DNA of 64,000 nt from Artemisia argyi (taxonomy: Eukaryota > Streptophyta > Magnoliopsida > Asterales > Asteraceae): the NCBI GenBank assembly GCA_030686995.1, contig CM060680.1:79660060-79724059 (forward strand), written 5' to 3'. A program made the position numbers and the translations under genes. The notes under the pieces are model-generated. The model saw only the letters and a program-made list of their open reading frames with translations, ran no database searches and was not told where the DNA came from. Positions 1 through 10,320 of this stretch are shown here, in pieces (positions within the stretch are counted from its first letter, which is position 1; every line of letters starts with the position of its first letter).

Positions 1-1729
1 CACAATGTTTCACTCAAATAAATGTTGTTAATTTTAGAAACCATATCTCCAAGAAGGAACACGCATAACTCATGAACGAATCTCGAAAGCAACCACTATA
101 CCTACTTACTATTTGACCTTAAATGCGAAAGAAACCCCTCTACCAGAGATTGCCAATATTGATACCCCATGCCTTAACACCATATTATTATAAACATAAT
201 AATTTCATTCGCATATCATCTTTTCATCTTAACGATTTATCGTTAATCGTTTACCAAATAGTATTTGGTTAAATTCTTAGATAAATTTATTTATCAGGTT
301 CCGTATCAAAGACGTTCCCATAATCATTCTCATAAATCTCATCCTACTTTATTTTTCATCATCCCAACATCAATCAAGGTGAGTCATAGCCCCATTTCCA
401 ATACTTGTTTTTAACTCATTGGGGGAGATACATGCTTACATATACTTTGATAATTTTATAAGTATATGAATAAATTACATGATTCAAATCAATTTCCTTA
501 TTAATAATTACCTGATGAAGTTTATGAATTAATATGTGATATATATATGTTACTGGCGAATTACTTGACTGAAATACTGATACTCATATTATAATGTTTC
601 CAATTTGATTATTGTAGCATGTGATATATGTATGTTACTGGCGAATTACTTAATTGAAATACTGATACTTCGATGATAATGTTTCCAATTTGATTATTGT
701 GGTATGTGATATATACATGTTACTGGCGAAATACTTAACTGAATTACTGATACTCAGATGATAATGTTTCCAAATTGATTACTGTGGTATGATACTTGAT
801 TATATGATGTTATCCTGAATGATCCCATTATTACCTTGATATTGCCTAAGTTATCTTATCGCCATGAAGTCCCTCAATCATGAGCCATTAATCAATGTTA
901 TGTGAGCGCGAATATAGTGAACAGCTTCGAAACCTGTTAAGGATTGACCTCCTGTCCCACTAATACTTGACGGAATGCCATATGCATATGGTTAGTCGTA
1001 TTAGTCGTGATACACTATATTTGAGTAAAAATAGGAATTGGCAAATCACCTATTACAAGAGGGCAAAATTTATCATTGACTTGATAAAACACCTCTTTTG
1101 TTAACGTCTTGCGTGTCATGAGGCTTGGTGCAATATCCATAAGGAAATGTATGTTTTCAACATATATTTAGATACAGCTGTATAGGAATTTGACCATACT
1201 TGAATTGTATATCTGATTAAATTAGCATCATGAGTTTCCAGCTCATGTTAGGATTATTGATCCCTTATTTGAATTTGATTGATTATTTATATCTGTGATT
1301 ATAGACAATATTACTTAATACTTGTTCCATTACTGTTTGTATTTATTATTACCAAATATTCCTGAAATCTATCAAAATAAATGGTTTTCCATAAAACTCT
1401 ATGAACTCACCAACCTTTGTGTTGACACTTTTAAGCATGTGTATCTCATGTAATTTAACGGAGCATGACAAGACACGGAGTGGGCATTTATTACTCTGAT
1501 AAATTAAAATGGTGTAAAAATCAAATATGACATTGTTTCAAGCCTTTACATCTTTTAAAAAAGATTTTTTAAATCAAATGGTTCATCTTTTATCAAAAAT
1601 ATTATTTGAATGACAAATAACTTTCAAAACGCTTCTTTTAAGCTATTTTATGAGATTATAACTTCGATCCTCCCCGTAACACCCAAATTACTTTTCCGTT
1701 GCTACCAACTTAAATTTGGGGGTGTTACA
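1..1729. mobile_element. Gypsy-type LTR, 3' part (solo LTR or element end)
   Basis: The segment ends in GGTGTTACA, a typical end for plant Gypsy LTRs of the TGTAACAC...GTGTTACA class. The next bases fall in the middle of a Copia gag reading frame, so this LTR interrupted the gag. The last 53 bases (1677-1729) form an inverted repeat, with GTAACACCCAAATT facing AATTTGGGGGTGTTAC. No ORF of note is present. The left end is outside the window, so I cannot tell a solo LTR from the end of a full element, and orientation is uncertain. Confidence 0.55.
536..790. repeat. Three tandem copies of an 85-bp unit
   Basis: Units begin at 536, 621 and 706 with GTGATATAT and carry the shared core TGTTACTGGCGAA. 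The copies differ by scattered substitutions. The array lies inside the Gypsy-type LTR and may be a duplicated U3 segment. Confidence 0.9.
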
Positions 1730-1731
1730 TT

Positions 1732-3177
1732 GTTCAACAATATGAGCAATTCACGATTCCGGAAGAGGAATCAATTGATAATGCTTTCGCTAGATTTAAC
1801 ACTATCATCACAAGTTTAAAAGCACTTGATGAGAATTTTTCTAGTAAGAATTTTGTTAGGAAGTTTCTTAGGGCTCTTCACCCAAAATGGCGAGCTAAAG
1901 TGACGGCTATTGAAGAATCAAAGAATTTGTCAATGTTGCAACTTGATGAATTAATTGGAAATTTGAAAGTCTACGAAGCAATTATAAAGAAGGACTACGA
2001 AATGGTCAAAGGAAAACGAGAGCAAAGCAAGTCAATCGCCTTGAAAGCTAGAAAGGAATCCAACAACGAAGATATCTTATCTTCCGAAAGTGATGACGAA
2101 GAATACGCCATGGCCGTAAGAGATTTCAAGAAATTCTTTAAAAGGCGAGGAAGATTCGTAAGGTAACCACATTATGAAAGGAAAGCATTTCAAAAGAGTA
2201 AGGATGACAAGATTAACAAGAATGAAAGGAAATGTTTCAAGTGTGGTGATCCAAATCATCTCATTGGAAAATGTCCAATGATGACAAGAGATCAAAATCA
2301 AAAAGCATTTGTTGGAGGAGCTTGGTGTGATAGCGATGAAGATGAGCAAGAAACGACAATGGAAGAAAAGTGTCTCATGGCGAAGACATCAAGTGAGGTA
2401 CGTTCCGAAACCGAATATTTTAGTGATGAAAATTTATCATTAGATGAAAAAGATTTAGATAGTGAATATAATAGATTATGCAAACTAGGACAACAAGTAA
2501 TAGCTAAAAACAAATCACTAAAATGCATAAACAACCAATTGGAAAATGAAGTACTAGAACTAAAAATTAAAATACATCAACTTGAAAAAGGTAAGGAAAT
2601 TTTTGAAGAATGTAAATCATGTCAAGAGCTTAAAGGTGAAAACGAAATACTCAGGGAAGAAATTCGCAAACTTGATAAATTTGAAAATAGTAGTCACTCA
2701 CTTAGTAAAATAATAAATATTCAAAGAGTATCCGGAGATAAAACCGGTTTAGGATTTAACTCAACCAAAGCTTCAACAAGCGAAATTAAAAATGTCAAGT
2801 GTGAAAGTGAACTTAATAAACTAAAACCTCTAAAATATAATCCTAAGTATATACTCATAAATGATAAGAAAATACTTCTTGCTAGTGATGAAGAAGTAAA
2901 ACCGTTTTATAAACCATCTTTAAAGACCGATGTAGGATCGTCTAAACCTAAAACAAGATCTAAAACTCCACCACCTAGGAAACCAAATAACTCTTATCCT
3001 AGATCTAAAACTCCTCAAACTAGAGCAAACCAAAATAGACGAAACTTTAACAACAATCAACAAATGTGGAACTTCAATCCGTGGGGAATGTTTCCACCAT
3101 ATATGCACCCAAGTCAAATACAAAACATGTTCGGATCAAATAACTTTGGTCAAATGAGACAATGGGGACCAACGTAG
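1732..3177 (+). pseudogene. Copia-type gag (UBN2 plus zinc knuckle), broken
   Basis: The frame opens in the middle of a UBN2 (gag) domain because the LTR before it removed the 5' part. Seen in order are the UBN2 end ([17 protein letters not shown]), an acidic linker, a CCHC zinc knuckle ([14 protein letters not shown] at about 2233-2274), a coiled-coil-rich segment (about 2440-2700) and a basic, Asn/Pro-rich tail ending in [10 protein letters not shown]. There is one in-frame TAA at 2164-2166, and the frame continues past it, so it is a single nonsense change between the gag core and the knuckle. The product would package the element RNA into particles. No protease, integrase or reverse transcriptase follows. 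I recognise this gag type from Asteraceae, particularly Tanacetum. Confidence 0.85.
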
Positions 3178-3365
3178 AAAATTCGCCATACAAACTTGGA
3201 AATTTATGTTGTCACCTCTAGTTCGTACAATTCCTTGAAGACTATGAAGAAAAACGTATTGAAGACGAAAGGTACACATTTCCTTTTATTTCCTTGTCAA
3301 GAAATGCATGCTTAGTTTAGTCTCTAGTATTTATGTGATTTTGTTTGGCTTATTGTTTCCTCTAG

Positions 3366-3369
<4 letters not shown>

Positions 3370-3459
<90 letters not shown>
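3370..3459. repeat. (TA)n microsatellite, about 90 bp
   Basis: Uninterrupted AT dinucleotides. First of five such arrays in this Copia element. Confidence 0.98.
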
Positions 3460-3460
<1 letters not shown>

Positions 3461-3699
3461 TTAGCTATATCTAGTATCTTAACCTAGAAAATTCATTTGT
3501 TGATTTTCTAGAAAACTAGAAATTGTTCGTTTACGAACCTTTTCTTTCCCCCTTTTGCCTTCTTGAACTTCTATGGTCAACGACACTCATGTTGATGTAG
3601 AGAAATGAGTCGAAAATCTATGGATAAAACAAACTCCCGTCTTCCGTTGCATACGTCTCCTTCCTATATTCTCGTTTTATAAGCCCATGCTATATACGT

Positions 3700-3705
<6 letters not shown>

Positions 3706-3782
<77 letters not shown>
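3706..3782. repeat. (TA)n microsatellite, about 77 bp
   Basis: Uninterrupted AT dinucleotides in the spacer after gag. Confidence 0.98.
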
Positions 3783-3783
<1 letters not shown>

Positions 3784-3937
3784 TTATAAACCTTCCACAA
3801 CTCTCTCGTCCACTTGACAACTTGATAAATTTCATCCGAGATGATCAAGAAATTTTAATTGACGAAATGTCAAGCAAAAGTGTCAAGTAATCCCTTTCGT
3901 GCAAATACTCTCCAACGTATTTTTGATTAAATATAAA

Positions 3938-3941
<4 letters not shown>

Positions 3942-4018
<77 letters not shown>
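3942..4018. repeat. (TA)n microsatellite, about 77 bp
   Basis: Uninterrupted AT dinucleotides in the spacer after gag. Confidence 0.98.
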
Positions 4019-4022
<4 letters not shown>

Positions 4023-4071
4023 TTTTCTTGTTCTTTCCAGAAACCAAAACCACGAAATATCAAGTTTTGGA

Positions 4072-4147
4072 GGGCGGCCTCCTTAATGTTTAAGGGGACC
4101 GGCAGCCAAATAAAGGGCGGCCCCCTTAATGTTTAAGGGGGCCGGCC
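4072..4147. repeat. Two GC-rich near-palindromic modules
   Basis: Two adjacent units have the form GGGCGGCCNCCTTAA, a 3 to 4 base loop, then TTAAGGGGNCCGGC. The second unit (about 4115-4147) pairs over roughly 15 bases with one mismatch. Related modules occur at 6824-6898, in the 3' LTR (8659-8728) and in the solo LTR at 36242-36316. Confidence 0.85.
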
Positions 4148-5234
4148 ATCTGATAGTCCCAAATCGTTTTTCCTCTTGTTTTTTTTGCCAAACACTCCAC
4201 TTTTCCAACACCCCTTCCATCTGCTGCTGCTGTGACGAATTTTAAACTCCAAAAACTCAAAAACCTACCTCTAATTCACTTAATTCGGGTTAATTCGCAA
4301 AGGGCAAATTCATCTAACACGATCACCATTACATATTGTAAATTTTTCATAACACATTTCATCTAATTCCATCTAATTTGGTCAAACTCAAGATTATGCA
4401 TGTTTTAATAACTTTTTCAAATTCATAATTTCTTTCGAATTGGGTCTAGAATTTCCATAACTAAATGCTTCCCTTAGGAATAGGATGCTAAATTGACACT
4501 AAAAACTAATAGTTACAAACCCTCTTGTCGAAAATTTTTGAAAAATTTCATACACTCCTTTTCAAATTTTTTTGGTAAACACATTGTTGAATAATGCTAT
4601 AAAAACTTGTTAAAACTAATCATATTATGTTTTTAGAACTTGTAAAACATGAAACTATATTTTTCGACTAATTAAAAATATTTTTGTACACGATAAGAGG
4701 GTGTTTGGATTATGTCCAAATAATGTCGAAATTAAGTCGTTGTAATTTTTATAAAACGTTGTCAAGATTATAAACCTAAAACTAGTAATTCGGACTTGTC
4801 AAGATATATAATTCATATATATATTGACATACTAGTAGTGTAAGTGTCTAGTTAAGGAAGCGTTTGGTTTCGTACGAAAAATGATATTTTTGAGTCAAAA
4901 CATAAACCATCTTTTTCGAAAACAAATCACATGCATAAGAAACTCGTAAGAAATGGCTAGTTTTACAACCTAAAGTAAATCTAGCAAATTTCATGATATA
5001 TTAAGATGTTTAAAAGGGTATTTGGATTTGTCCATAACTACTTGCTAAACATCGTAAAATATATCTAGAACGAGTTAAAAATAAAAATAAAGAACATGGT
5101 AAACTACTTCTTAGGATTATCGTCTTAGAATCGAAGTATGTTTACGTTCCAACATACGTCTTAACAATATATACATTTTTATTCTTCTTTATATTTATTT
5201 TGGTCTTTTGTATTGTTGTTGTGTTTAGGTGAAA

Positions 5235-6433
5235 ATGCCAAAAGCGACTACCGAAGATCTTTCCCTCACTAAAAACTACATTCCTAAAGTTTCCCAAATC
5301 CCTACTACATCTCCTTCCATTGGACGTATATATCGTCAAATTGAAGATAGAAACGTTCATGAGGGACGTGTAGTAGATCTAGCTTATGCTCAATCCGACT
5401 ACATTGATCGCTTGTTTACAAGCATCAACTTCAATTGCCTCTTTGAAATCAATGAACCCATCGTTCCTCGTTTCATAGTTGATTTCTATAGCCAAGTCGC
5501 GGTTCAAACCAATGATCTTGGTGCCATCACCATCTCCTTCATGATCCAAAATGAATTTATCACCTTAACTCTCGACCAATTCGGTCAAATCCTCCAAATT
5601 CCTTTTAAAGGTCAAGCCGTTTTCATAAACGAGTGGGACCTCGAATCTCTACATCGTTGTCGACCAACCTTTGGTCCATATCTCTCCGACATCCCTCATC
5701 CCGACGAAATTCGTCAAGTCCTTGGTGTGGAGCGTGCCACTACAACCCGAAAAATAAAATCCAAAAATTTCCAAATCTCTTCATACCAAATTCTCCTCAA
5801 GGAATTAGGCCCCCACATGAAGCGTTGGGAAGAACTCATTCGTGAGAATGCGTTCGGTACCGGAGGTCACCGGGACCATCTCCCGGCGTGCCTTGCTCAC
5901 ATGTTGTATTGTATCGCTATTTAAAAGCCATACAATTTGGCCTACTTCTTTATCAAACGGATTTAGTGTGCTAGAAAAACTCCAAAGCAAATCTTTCATA
6001 TGGAATGTTTCTAACTCGTCTCTATCGCCATGTTATCGAGTACTACCCTGATCTTGACAATAGCATCTACGAGTCCATCTATCCCACCTTACGTCCTCTC
6101 GCTCTAAAACAAACTCGACGAACTCGAAGTGACAAGGGAAAATCTCGTCGTCATAGCTTTCACAGTTCATCTTCTCGACAAGACGATGACGATGAGGAGG
6201 AAAACATCCATGGTGCTAGTACCCCTTCGTTCTCCGAATTCATTGATAATCTAGAGGATCTCGACTATCCCGAGTATACAACCCCATCTCCTAGCGAACA
6301 AAGCGACGAAGTACTTCATGAACGAACAACCGAGGTGCTTAGACGACAAAAGAGTTTGCATGAAGAAGTTAGAGGTGGCTTCAAATCCATCGGGAAGACG
6401 TTGAAAGGTATCTTCGGGAAGAAAAGGAGATGA
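5235..6433 (+). pseudogene. Second ORF of the Copia element: putative plant transposon protein, frameshifted
   Basis: The best start is ATG 5235 (MPKATTEDLS). An upstream in-frame GTG at 5229 is less likely. The first part runs to TAA 5922-5924 and reads as the plant transposon-associated family seen beside retroelements (PIVPRFIVDFYSQVAV, then MKRWEELIRENAFG and HRDHLPACLAHMLYC). After the TAA and a further in-frame stop, homologous sequence resumes in another frame at about 5985-6005 (GMFLTRLYRHVIEYYPDLDN) and ends in a basic tail (GKTLKGIFGKKRR) at 6433. So there are two nonsense codons and one probable single-base deletion near 5980. The middle is rich in Ser, Asp and Glu. Catalytic function is unknown; I see no DDE or polymerase motif. 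It lies between gag and a third ORF, and a splice-acceptor-like tract ends at 5228. Confidence 0.75.
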
Positions 6434-6634
6434 TGGAGATTAGCTTATGATTGTTGAACAAAATTTATTTTTATTTATGTGTTTTTTATCCGACTTATAT
6501 TCGGAAGTACTTGTAATTCTCTTGGAAAATTGTTTGGATATTTGATTAGGTTGATAACTTGCTTAATTATGTTTAATATATGCTTATGATTGCATGTTCT
6601 ATCACTTAATCTATATATATGCTTGCATGCTTAG

Positions 6635-6638
<4 letters not shown>

Positions 6639-6709
<71 letters not shown>
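6639..6709. repeat. (TA)n microsatellite, about 71 bp
   Basis: Uninterrupted AT dinucleotides between the second and third ORFs. Confidence 0.98.
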
Positions 6710-6714
<5 letters not shown>

Positions 6715-6823
6715 CTTTCTAATAAACCAAAACAAATGTGAAATGTCCAAATAGAGTTTGCTGCAAAAACAAAACAACATATAACGTTTTTCCAGAAAAA
6801 TTTTGATTTCTGGGTCGTCAGAT

Positions 6824-6898
6824 GGGCGGCCCCCTTAATTCATAAGGGGGCGGGCCCCTTAAATTTAAGGGGACCGGCCTGCATTTAAGGGGTCGGCC
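6824..6898. repeat. GC-rich near-palindromic module
   Basis: It begins GGGCGGCCCCCTTAATT and contains AAGGGGGCGGGCCCCTT and TTAAGGGGACCGGCC. Several partly overlapping foldbacks are possible. It lies about 220 bp before the third ORF. Confidence 0.8.
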
Positions 6899-7115
6899 AC
6901 CCATACAGTAATTTTTACTGTTTTCTTTTACATCTTGTGACTTCTTTTGCTAGTCTCAGCTACCATTTCCCCTTAAAACTAAACTGCTTTTGAAATATAA
7001 CCATCTATTTTCAAATTAATTCCATTTCTAAACATTTTTCATACTATATAATCCCCATGCATGTTTAATTCACATTCCATAATCCTCAACCTTAATCAAA
7101 CCTCATCCTTTCACC

Positions 7116-7718
7116 ATGTCATCACCAAGAACCACCTACTCAAACAATGCCAAGAAACAAAAACTTGTCATTATTCCACCAAAACAACTCTTCATTGATC
7201 TCACCAATGAAGACAACACCACTCCATCACCACCACCTCAATGCTCATCTCCTAGTGCTCCAAATGCACCTTCCAAAACACCATCAACAAATGGAACCTC
7301 CACTTCTTCCATACCTTCCACTTCATCCATAAATGACTACATAAACACTCACTTGTCTCCTCCACCAAGAGTTCCACCACCACAACCTACCATTGAAAAC
7401 ACAACTCTTGACATAACCCTCTCATTATCACCATTAACACCTCTTGATGCACACTTCCCATCATCCCCTATCAATCCACCAACCTATAACCCCGTCCCAT
7501 GGAGCTTACTTGAAGCTCATGGTGACACTTGCCTTTGTTGCATCCATAACCGAACAATTGTGTTCGGACTAAGAGATGAGATACATTACATGTTTTCACA
7601 CATTGAAAACTTGTTGCATCAACTACCAACCACCACTACTACAACTCCTCCACCACCATCAACAAACACTCCTCCACCATCACCATCTCCATGTTCACCA
7701 TCAATTCCACCCAATTAA
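7116..7718 (+). CDS. Third ORF of the Copia element: Ser/Thr/Pro-rich protein of unknown function
   Basis: An intact 200-codon ORF from ATG 7116 to TAA 7716-7718. The N-terminal half is low-complexity Ser, Thr and Pro. A more ordered core follows: TLDITLSLSPLTPLDAHF at about residues 96-113, and residues 127-166 with HGDTCLCCIHNRTIVFGLRD and a short helix-like stretch (IHYMFSHIENLLHQL). The Cys-Leu-Cys-Cys-x-His cluster could bind metal, but this is only a suggestion. The C-terminus is again Thr/Pro-rich. I have seen similar hypothetical proteins in Asteraceae genomes but know no function. It is the only undamaged ORF of this element and lies between the second ORF and the 3' LTR. No signal peptide or membrane segment is evident. 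Confidence 0.6.
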   Translation: MSSPRTTYSNNAKKQKLVIIPPKQLFIDLTNEDNTTPSPPPQCSSPSAPNAPSKTPSTNGTSTSSIPSTSSINDYINTHLSPPPRVPPPQPTIENTTLDITLSLSPLTPLDAHFPSSPINPPTYNPVPWSLLEAHGDTCLCCIHNRTIVFGLRDEIHYMFSHIENLLHQLPTTTTTTPPPPSTNTPPPSPSPCSPSIPPN

Positions 7719-7954
7719 ACATGCTTGGTATTTTGCAAATAAAATTGTCTTAAACCATTTTTGATGGCAAGCTCTAGAGAGGACCTTCATGTTAGAGCTT
7801 TGCTTTATTTTAGTTATGATTGTAAGCCTTCAAGGCTTTTATTATTTGCACTACTTGTTTAATCATTTAGTTTGTTGATGTAATACTTGTTGTAACCTTT
7901 TAATTCTATCAATGATTATGGTTATGTTTAGTTTCTATTCTTGCATGATATATA

Positions 7955-7956
<2 letters not shown>

Positions 7957-8040
<84 letters not shown>
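7957..8040. repeat. (TA)n microsatellite, about 84 bp
   Basis: Uninterrupted AT dinucleotides between the third ORF and the 3' LTR. Confidence 0.98.
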
Positions 8041-8044
<4 letters not shown>

Positions 8045-8255
8045 CTTGTCAACTAAATATTTTTTTTCAAGAATTCCATATCTCGATTCCTTTATGACCT
8101 CAAAACGAGGGGGAGTATACATCAAGGGGGGGCTCCAATTAAATCGGGATAACCTTTTTTATGCTAACAAAAAGGGGGAGAATTGATATAAACTCACAAT
8201 AATACTTGTATATATACTAATTTTCGCTTAATGAGTTTAGATTTTGTAATCATCA

Positions 8256-8268
8256 AAAATGGGGAGAT
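8256..8268 (+). other. Polypurine tract of the Copia element
   Basis: AAAAATGGGGAGAT lies directly before the LTR start TGTTGACATAAAT. Plus-strand DNA synthesis is normally primed here. Another purine run (AAAAAGGGGGAGAA) lies at about 8170. Confidence 0.65.
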
Positions 8269-8728
8269 TGTTGACATAAATAATGCATAAAAACGTTATT
8301 TATATTTTTCGATATCTCTATGTTTTGACGATCACAAAATGTAAAATCATCAATGTAAGATTACTACGTAAACAAGTATTAAGCTAGTTTATATCATTAT
8401 ATCCAACATTAATCACTTAAGGTATGAATAAACAAGTGCTTAATACATCTCATGATCCAATGGGTATTTAATTAATTATTACAAAGTTTATTTAATTATA
8501 TAAACATATTATATATTTTTGAAAAACACTTTTGGTAATAAAGAAAAATGTTTTTAATCATACTAAATATATGAATTCAAATTTTTAACCAAAATTAGTT
8601 AGTTTTTCACCAAATAAACTTTCCCCACTAAATGACAGATTCTTTGGTTGTTACAGCTGGGCGGCCTCCTTAATTATAAGGGGCGGTCCCCTTAAAATTA
8701 AGGGGACCGGCCATGAATTAAGGGGACC
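8269..8728 (+). mobile_element. Copia 3' LTR, first part (interrupted)
   Basis: It begins TGTTGACATAAATAATGC and is recognisably the same LTR as the solo copies at 32818-34502 and 34928-36705 (shared TAAAAACGTTATTTATAT near the start). It is broken at 8728 by a Gypsy element. The GC-rich near-palindrome occupies 8659-8728. The LTR resumes at 15317. Confidence 0.9.
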
Positions 8729-10138
8729 TGATGAGGCGAAAAATGATCCGTTTTTAGGGGGTCATTTAAGCCCGGAATTGAATTTATTTGATCAAATATT
8801 GCCCTAAATCGTTCCTTTTATGATTTTAGGTACTTTGGGAGTGAAATCTGGAAAAGGAAGCAATTCGGACGTTTTTGGAGCATAAAAGTGAAGAAAACGC
8901 CAAAGACTTAATTTTCCATGCTGGGAACAGTGTTTGACGGCGTCAAGAGGAAGAATTTGACGGCGTCAAGAGTAAATATCATGACGACCCAGTACAAACA
9001 TGAAGGCGTCACAAGTAGAGCGTCAAGAGTTAAATGCGTGACGGCCTGCAAAAGTGGACTACATGACGGCGTCAGATGTAGATCTAGGCAGTCCGAGGAT
9101 TATTTTGGCGGGGAGATGACGGCGTCACAAGTTTGTTCTTGACGCCGTCAGCCTCTAATATCTATATATAGTTTTCTAATTTTCATTCATTGAGAGGAAC
9201 AAGTTTGGAGAAACCCTAGGGATGAACCTTATACGAATTTTACAGCTTTTCAAGGGTTTTCAACCCTTGAAACCTTACATGTGCTATTGAGATAAGCATT
9301 CTCTTAATTCAATCAATATGTCTATGTGTTGGTTGTCTATATCTTGTGCTTGTCTTGATTTCAACATGCTAGGCTAGATTTATCTTGTGTTTGCTTAGAT
9401 CTAATGAAACCTAGATGTTGATTATGTGTTGATTACTTGTTTATGGTTGTATTGGATGAATGATTTCAATGTTAGGCTTAAGAAAACTGGCAGATCTCCA
9501 AATGGTAACATGCTTGAACGTCTTAGGAAACATGAACCGATGTGTACTAGGTTTTATTGGTTGTATTTAATGCATGAGTAAATTCTAATGATCCCATGTT
9601 AGGAGCTTCTTGCAGGTTCGACATAGGAGTGAAGTAGGCACTCATAGGATTGGGGAAGTAAGTACGCCACCCCATGAATGGTATTAAGGAATACAATCCG
9701 TCATCCACGCAACTATAACAAGTAATTAACGTGTAAAAGATGTCTAGGGAGTAGTGAAATCTAAGTAAACATATTTCTCACACTTATTGCTCACAACCTT
9801 AGTTTAAATTAGTTTATTTTCATTTTTAGTATTTTATTTTAATTGCATCTTTAGTATTGGGTTAGTTGACTAGCAACTAATTCCGCCCAAATCCTTCAAA
9901 CCCGAGATTTTAATTTGCTTTCTAAAAAATATAAAAAATACATAAAAGAATCATCCCTCATCTCTAGATCTAGTATTTAGGTTTTCTAATCCTAGCGACA
10001 CTATTCCTAGCTGAACGATCAATCCCCCGGTACTTGTCATTATACTATACTACAACGATCAGGTACACTGCCTGGTGGGGGTTGTAAGCTTCTCACGATC
10101 CCTTGAGAGGTAAAGCCTGGTGCGATCCCCACGTATCA
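8729..10138 (+). repeat. 5' LTR of the Gypsy element
   Basis: TG...CA ends. U3 holds a cluster of TGACGGCGTCA palindromes and a TATA box at 9162-9171. The 74-codon frame at 8918-9142 is a by-product of these repeats and recurs in the other LTR. Confidence 0.93.
8935..9171 (+). promoter_or_regulatory. LTR promoter: TGACG-palindrome cluster and TATA box
   Basis: Perfect 11-mers TGACGGCGTCA lie at 8935, 8958, 9064 and 9117, and the inverted TGACGCCGTCA at 9140. Imperfect copies lie at 8982, 9001 and 9039. TGACG is the half-site of TGA-type bZIP factors, and each 11-mer has two half-sites facing each other around one central base. CTATATATAG at 9162-9171 is a good TATA box, so transcription would start near 9195-9205. 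The other LTR has the same layout (14113-14328, TATA 14340-14349). Binding is inferred from known motif preference. Confidence 0.65.
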
Positions 10139-10144
10139 AGTTTT

Positions 10145-10163
10145 TGGCGCCGCAGCCCGGGGA
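10145..10163 (+). other. Primer binding site, tRNA-Asp type
   Basis: TGGCGCCGCAGCCCGGGGA, six bases after the 5' LTR. It resembles the TGGCGCCGTTGCCGGGGA site used by Athila/Tat elements, with changes in the middle. Confidence 0.7.
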
Positions 10164-10320
10164 ATAGTTATTGTCTAGGTTAGAATTTCTTTTTATTAGG
10201 TCTACTTGCTAGATTCCTTTCTAGTAAGATTTTATTTTTATTTTTAGGTTTTCTTTAGTCTATCTTTTCTTTGTGTCTTTGTTTGTAAAAACCTTTCCAT
10301 TGACTATTCCGTTAGCCATT

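Larger units (their letters stand above)
3178..5234. other. Non-coding spacer where pol would be expected
   Basis: Two kilobases follow the gag stop with no ORF longer than about 70 codons that is not a (TA)n artefact. The spacer holds three (TA)n arrays and a pair of GC-rich near-palindromes. A plausible splice donor lies at 3270 (GAAAG|GTACAC). A pyrimidine-rich tract ending TTTAG at 5228 sits just before the next ORF. Confidence 0.7.
6434..7115. other. Spacer between second and third ORFs
   Basis: Non-coding and AT-rich. It holds a (TA)n array and one set of GC-rich near-palindromes. A weak acceptor-like tract (CTTCTTTTGCTAG) ends near 6954. Confidence 0.6.

Noticed and set aside
1610..1819. 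69-codon ORF over the LTR/gag junction
   Set aside because: It is out of frame with the gag and crosses the insertion border.
3687..4093. ORFs with long Ile-Tyr runs here and at 7912-8186
   Set aside because: They are translations of (TA)n microsatellites.
8918..9142. 74-codon ORF, repeated exactly at 14096-14320
   Set aside because: It lies wholly in the LTR U3 and is made of the TGACGGCGTCA repeats. Duplication follows from the two LTRs, not from a gene.
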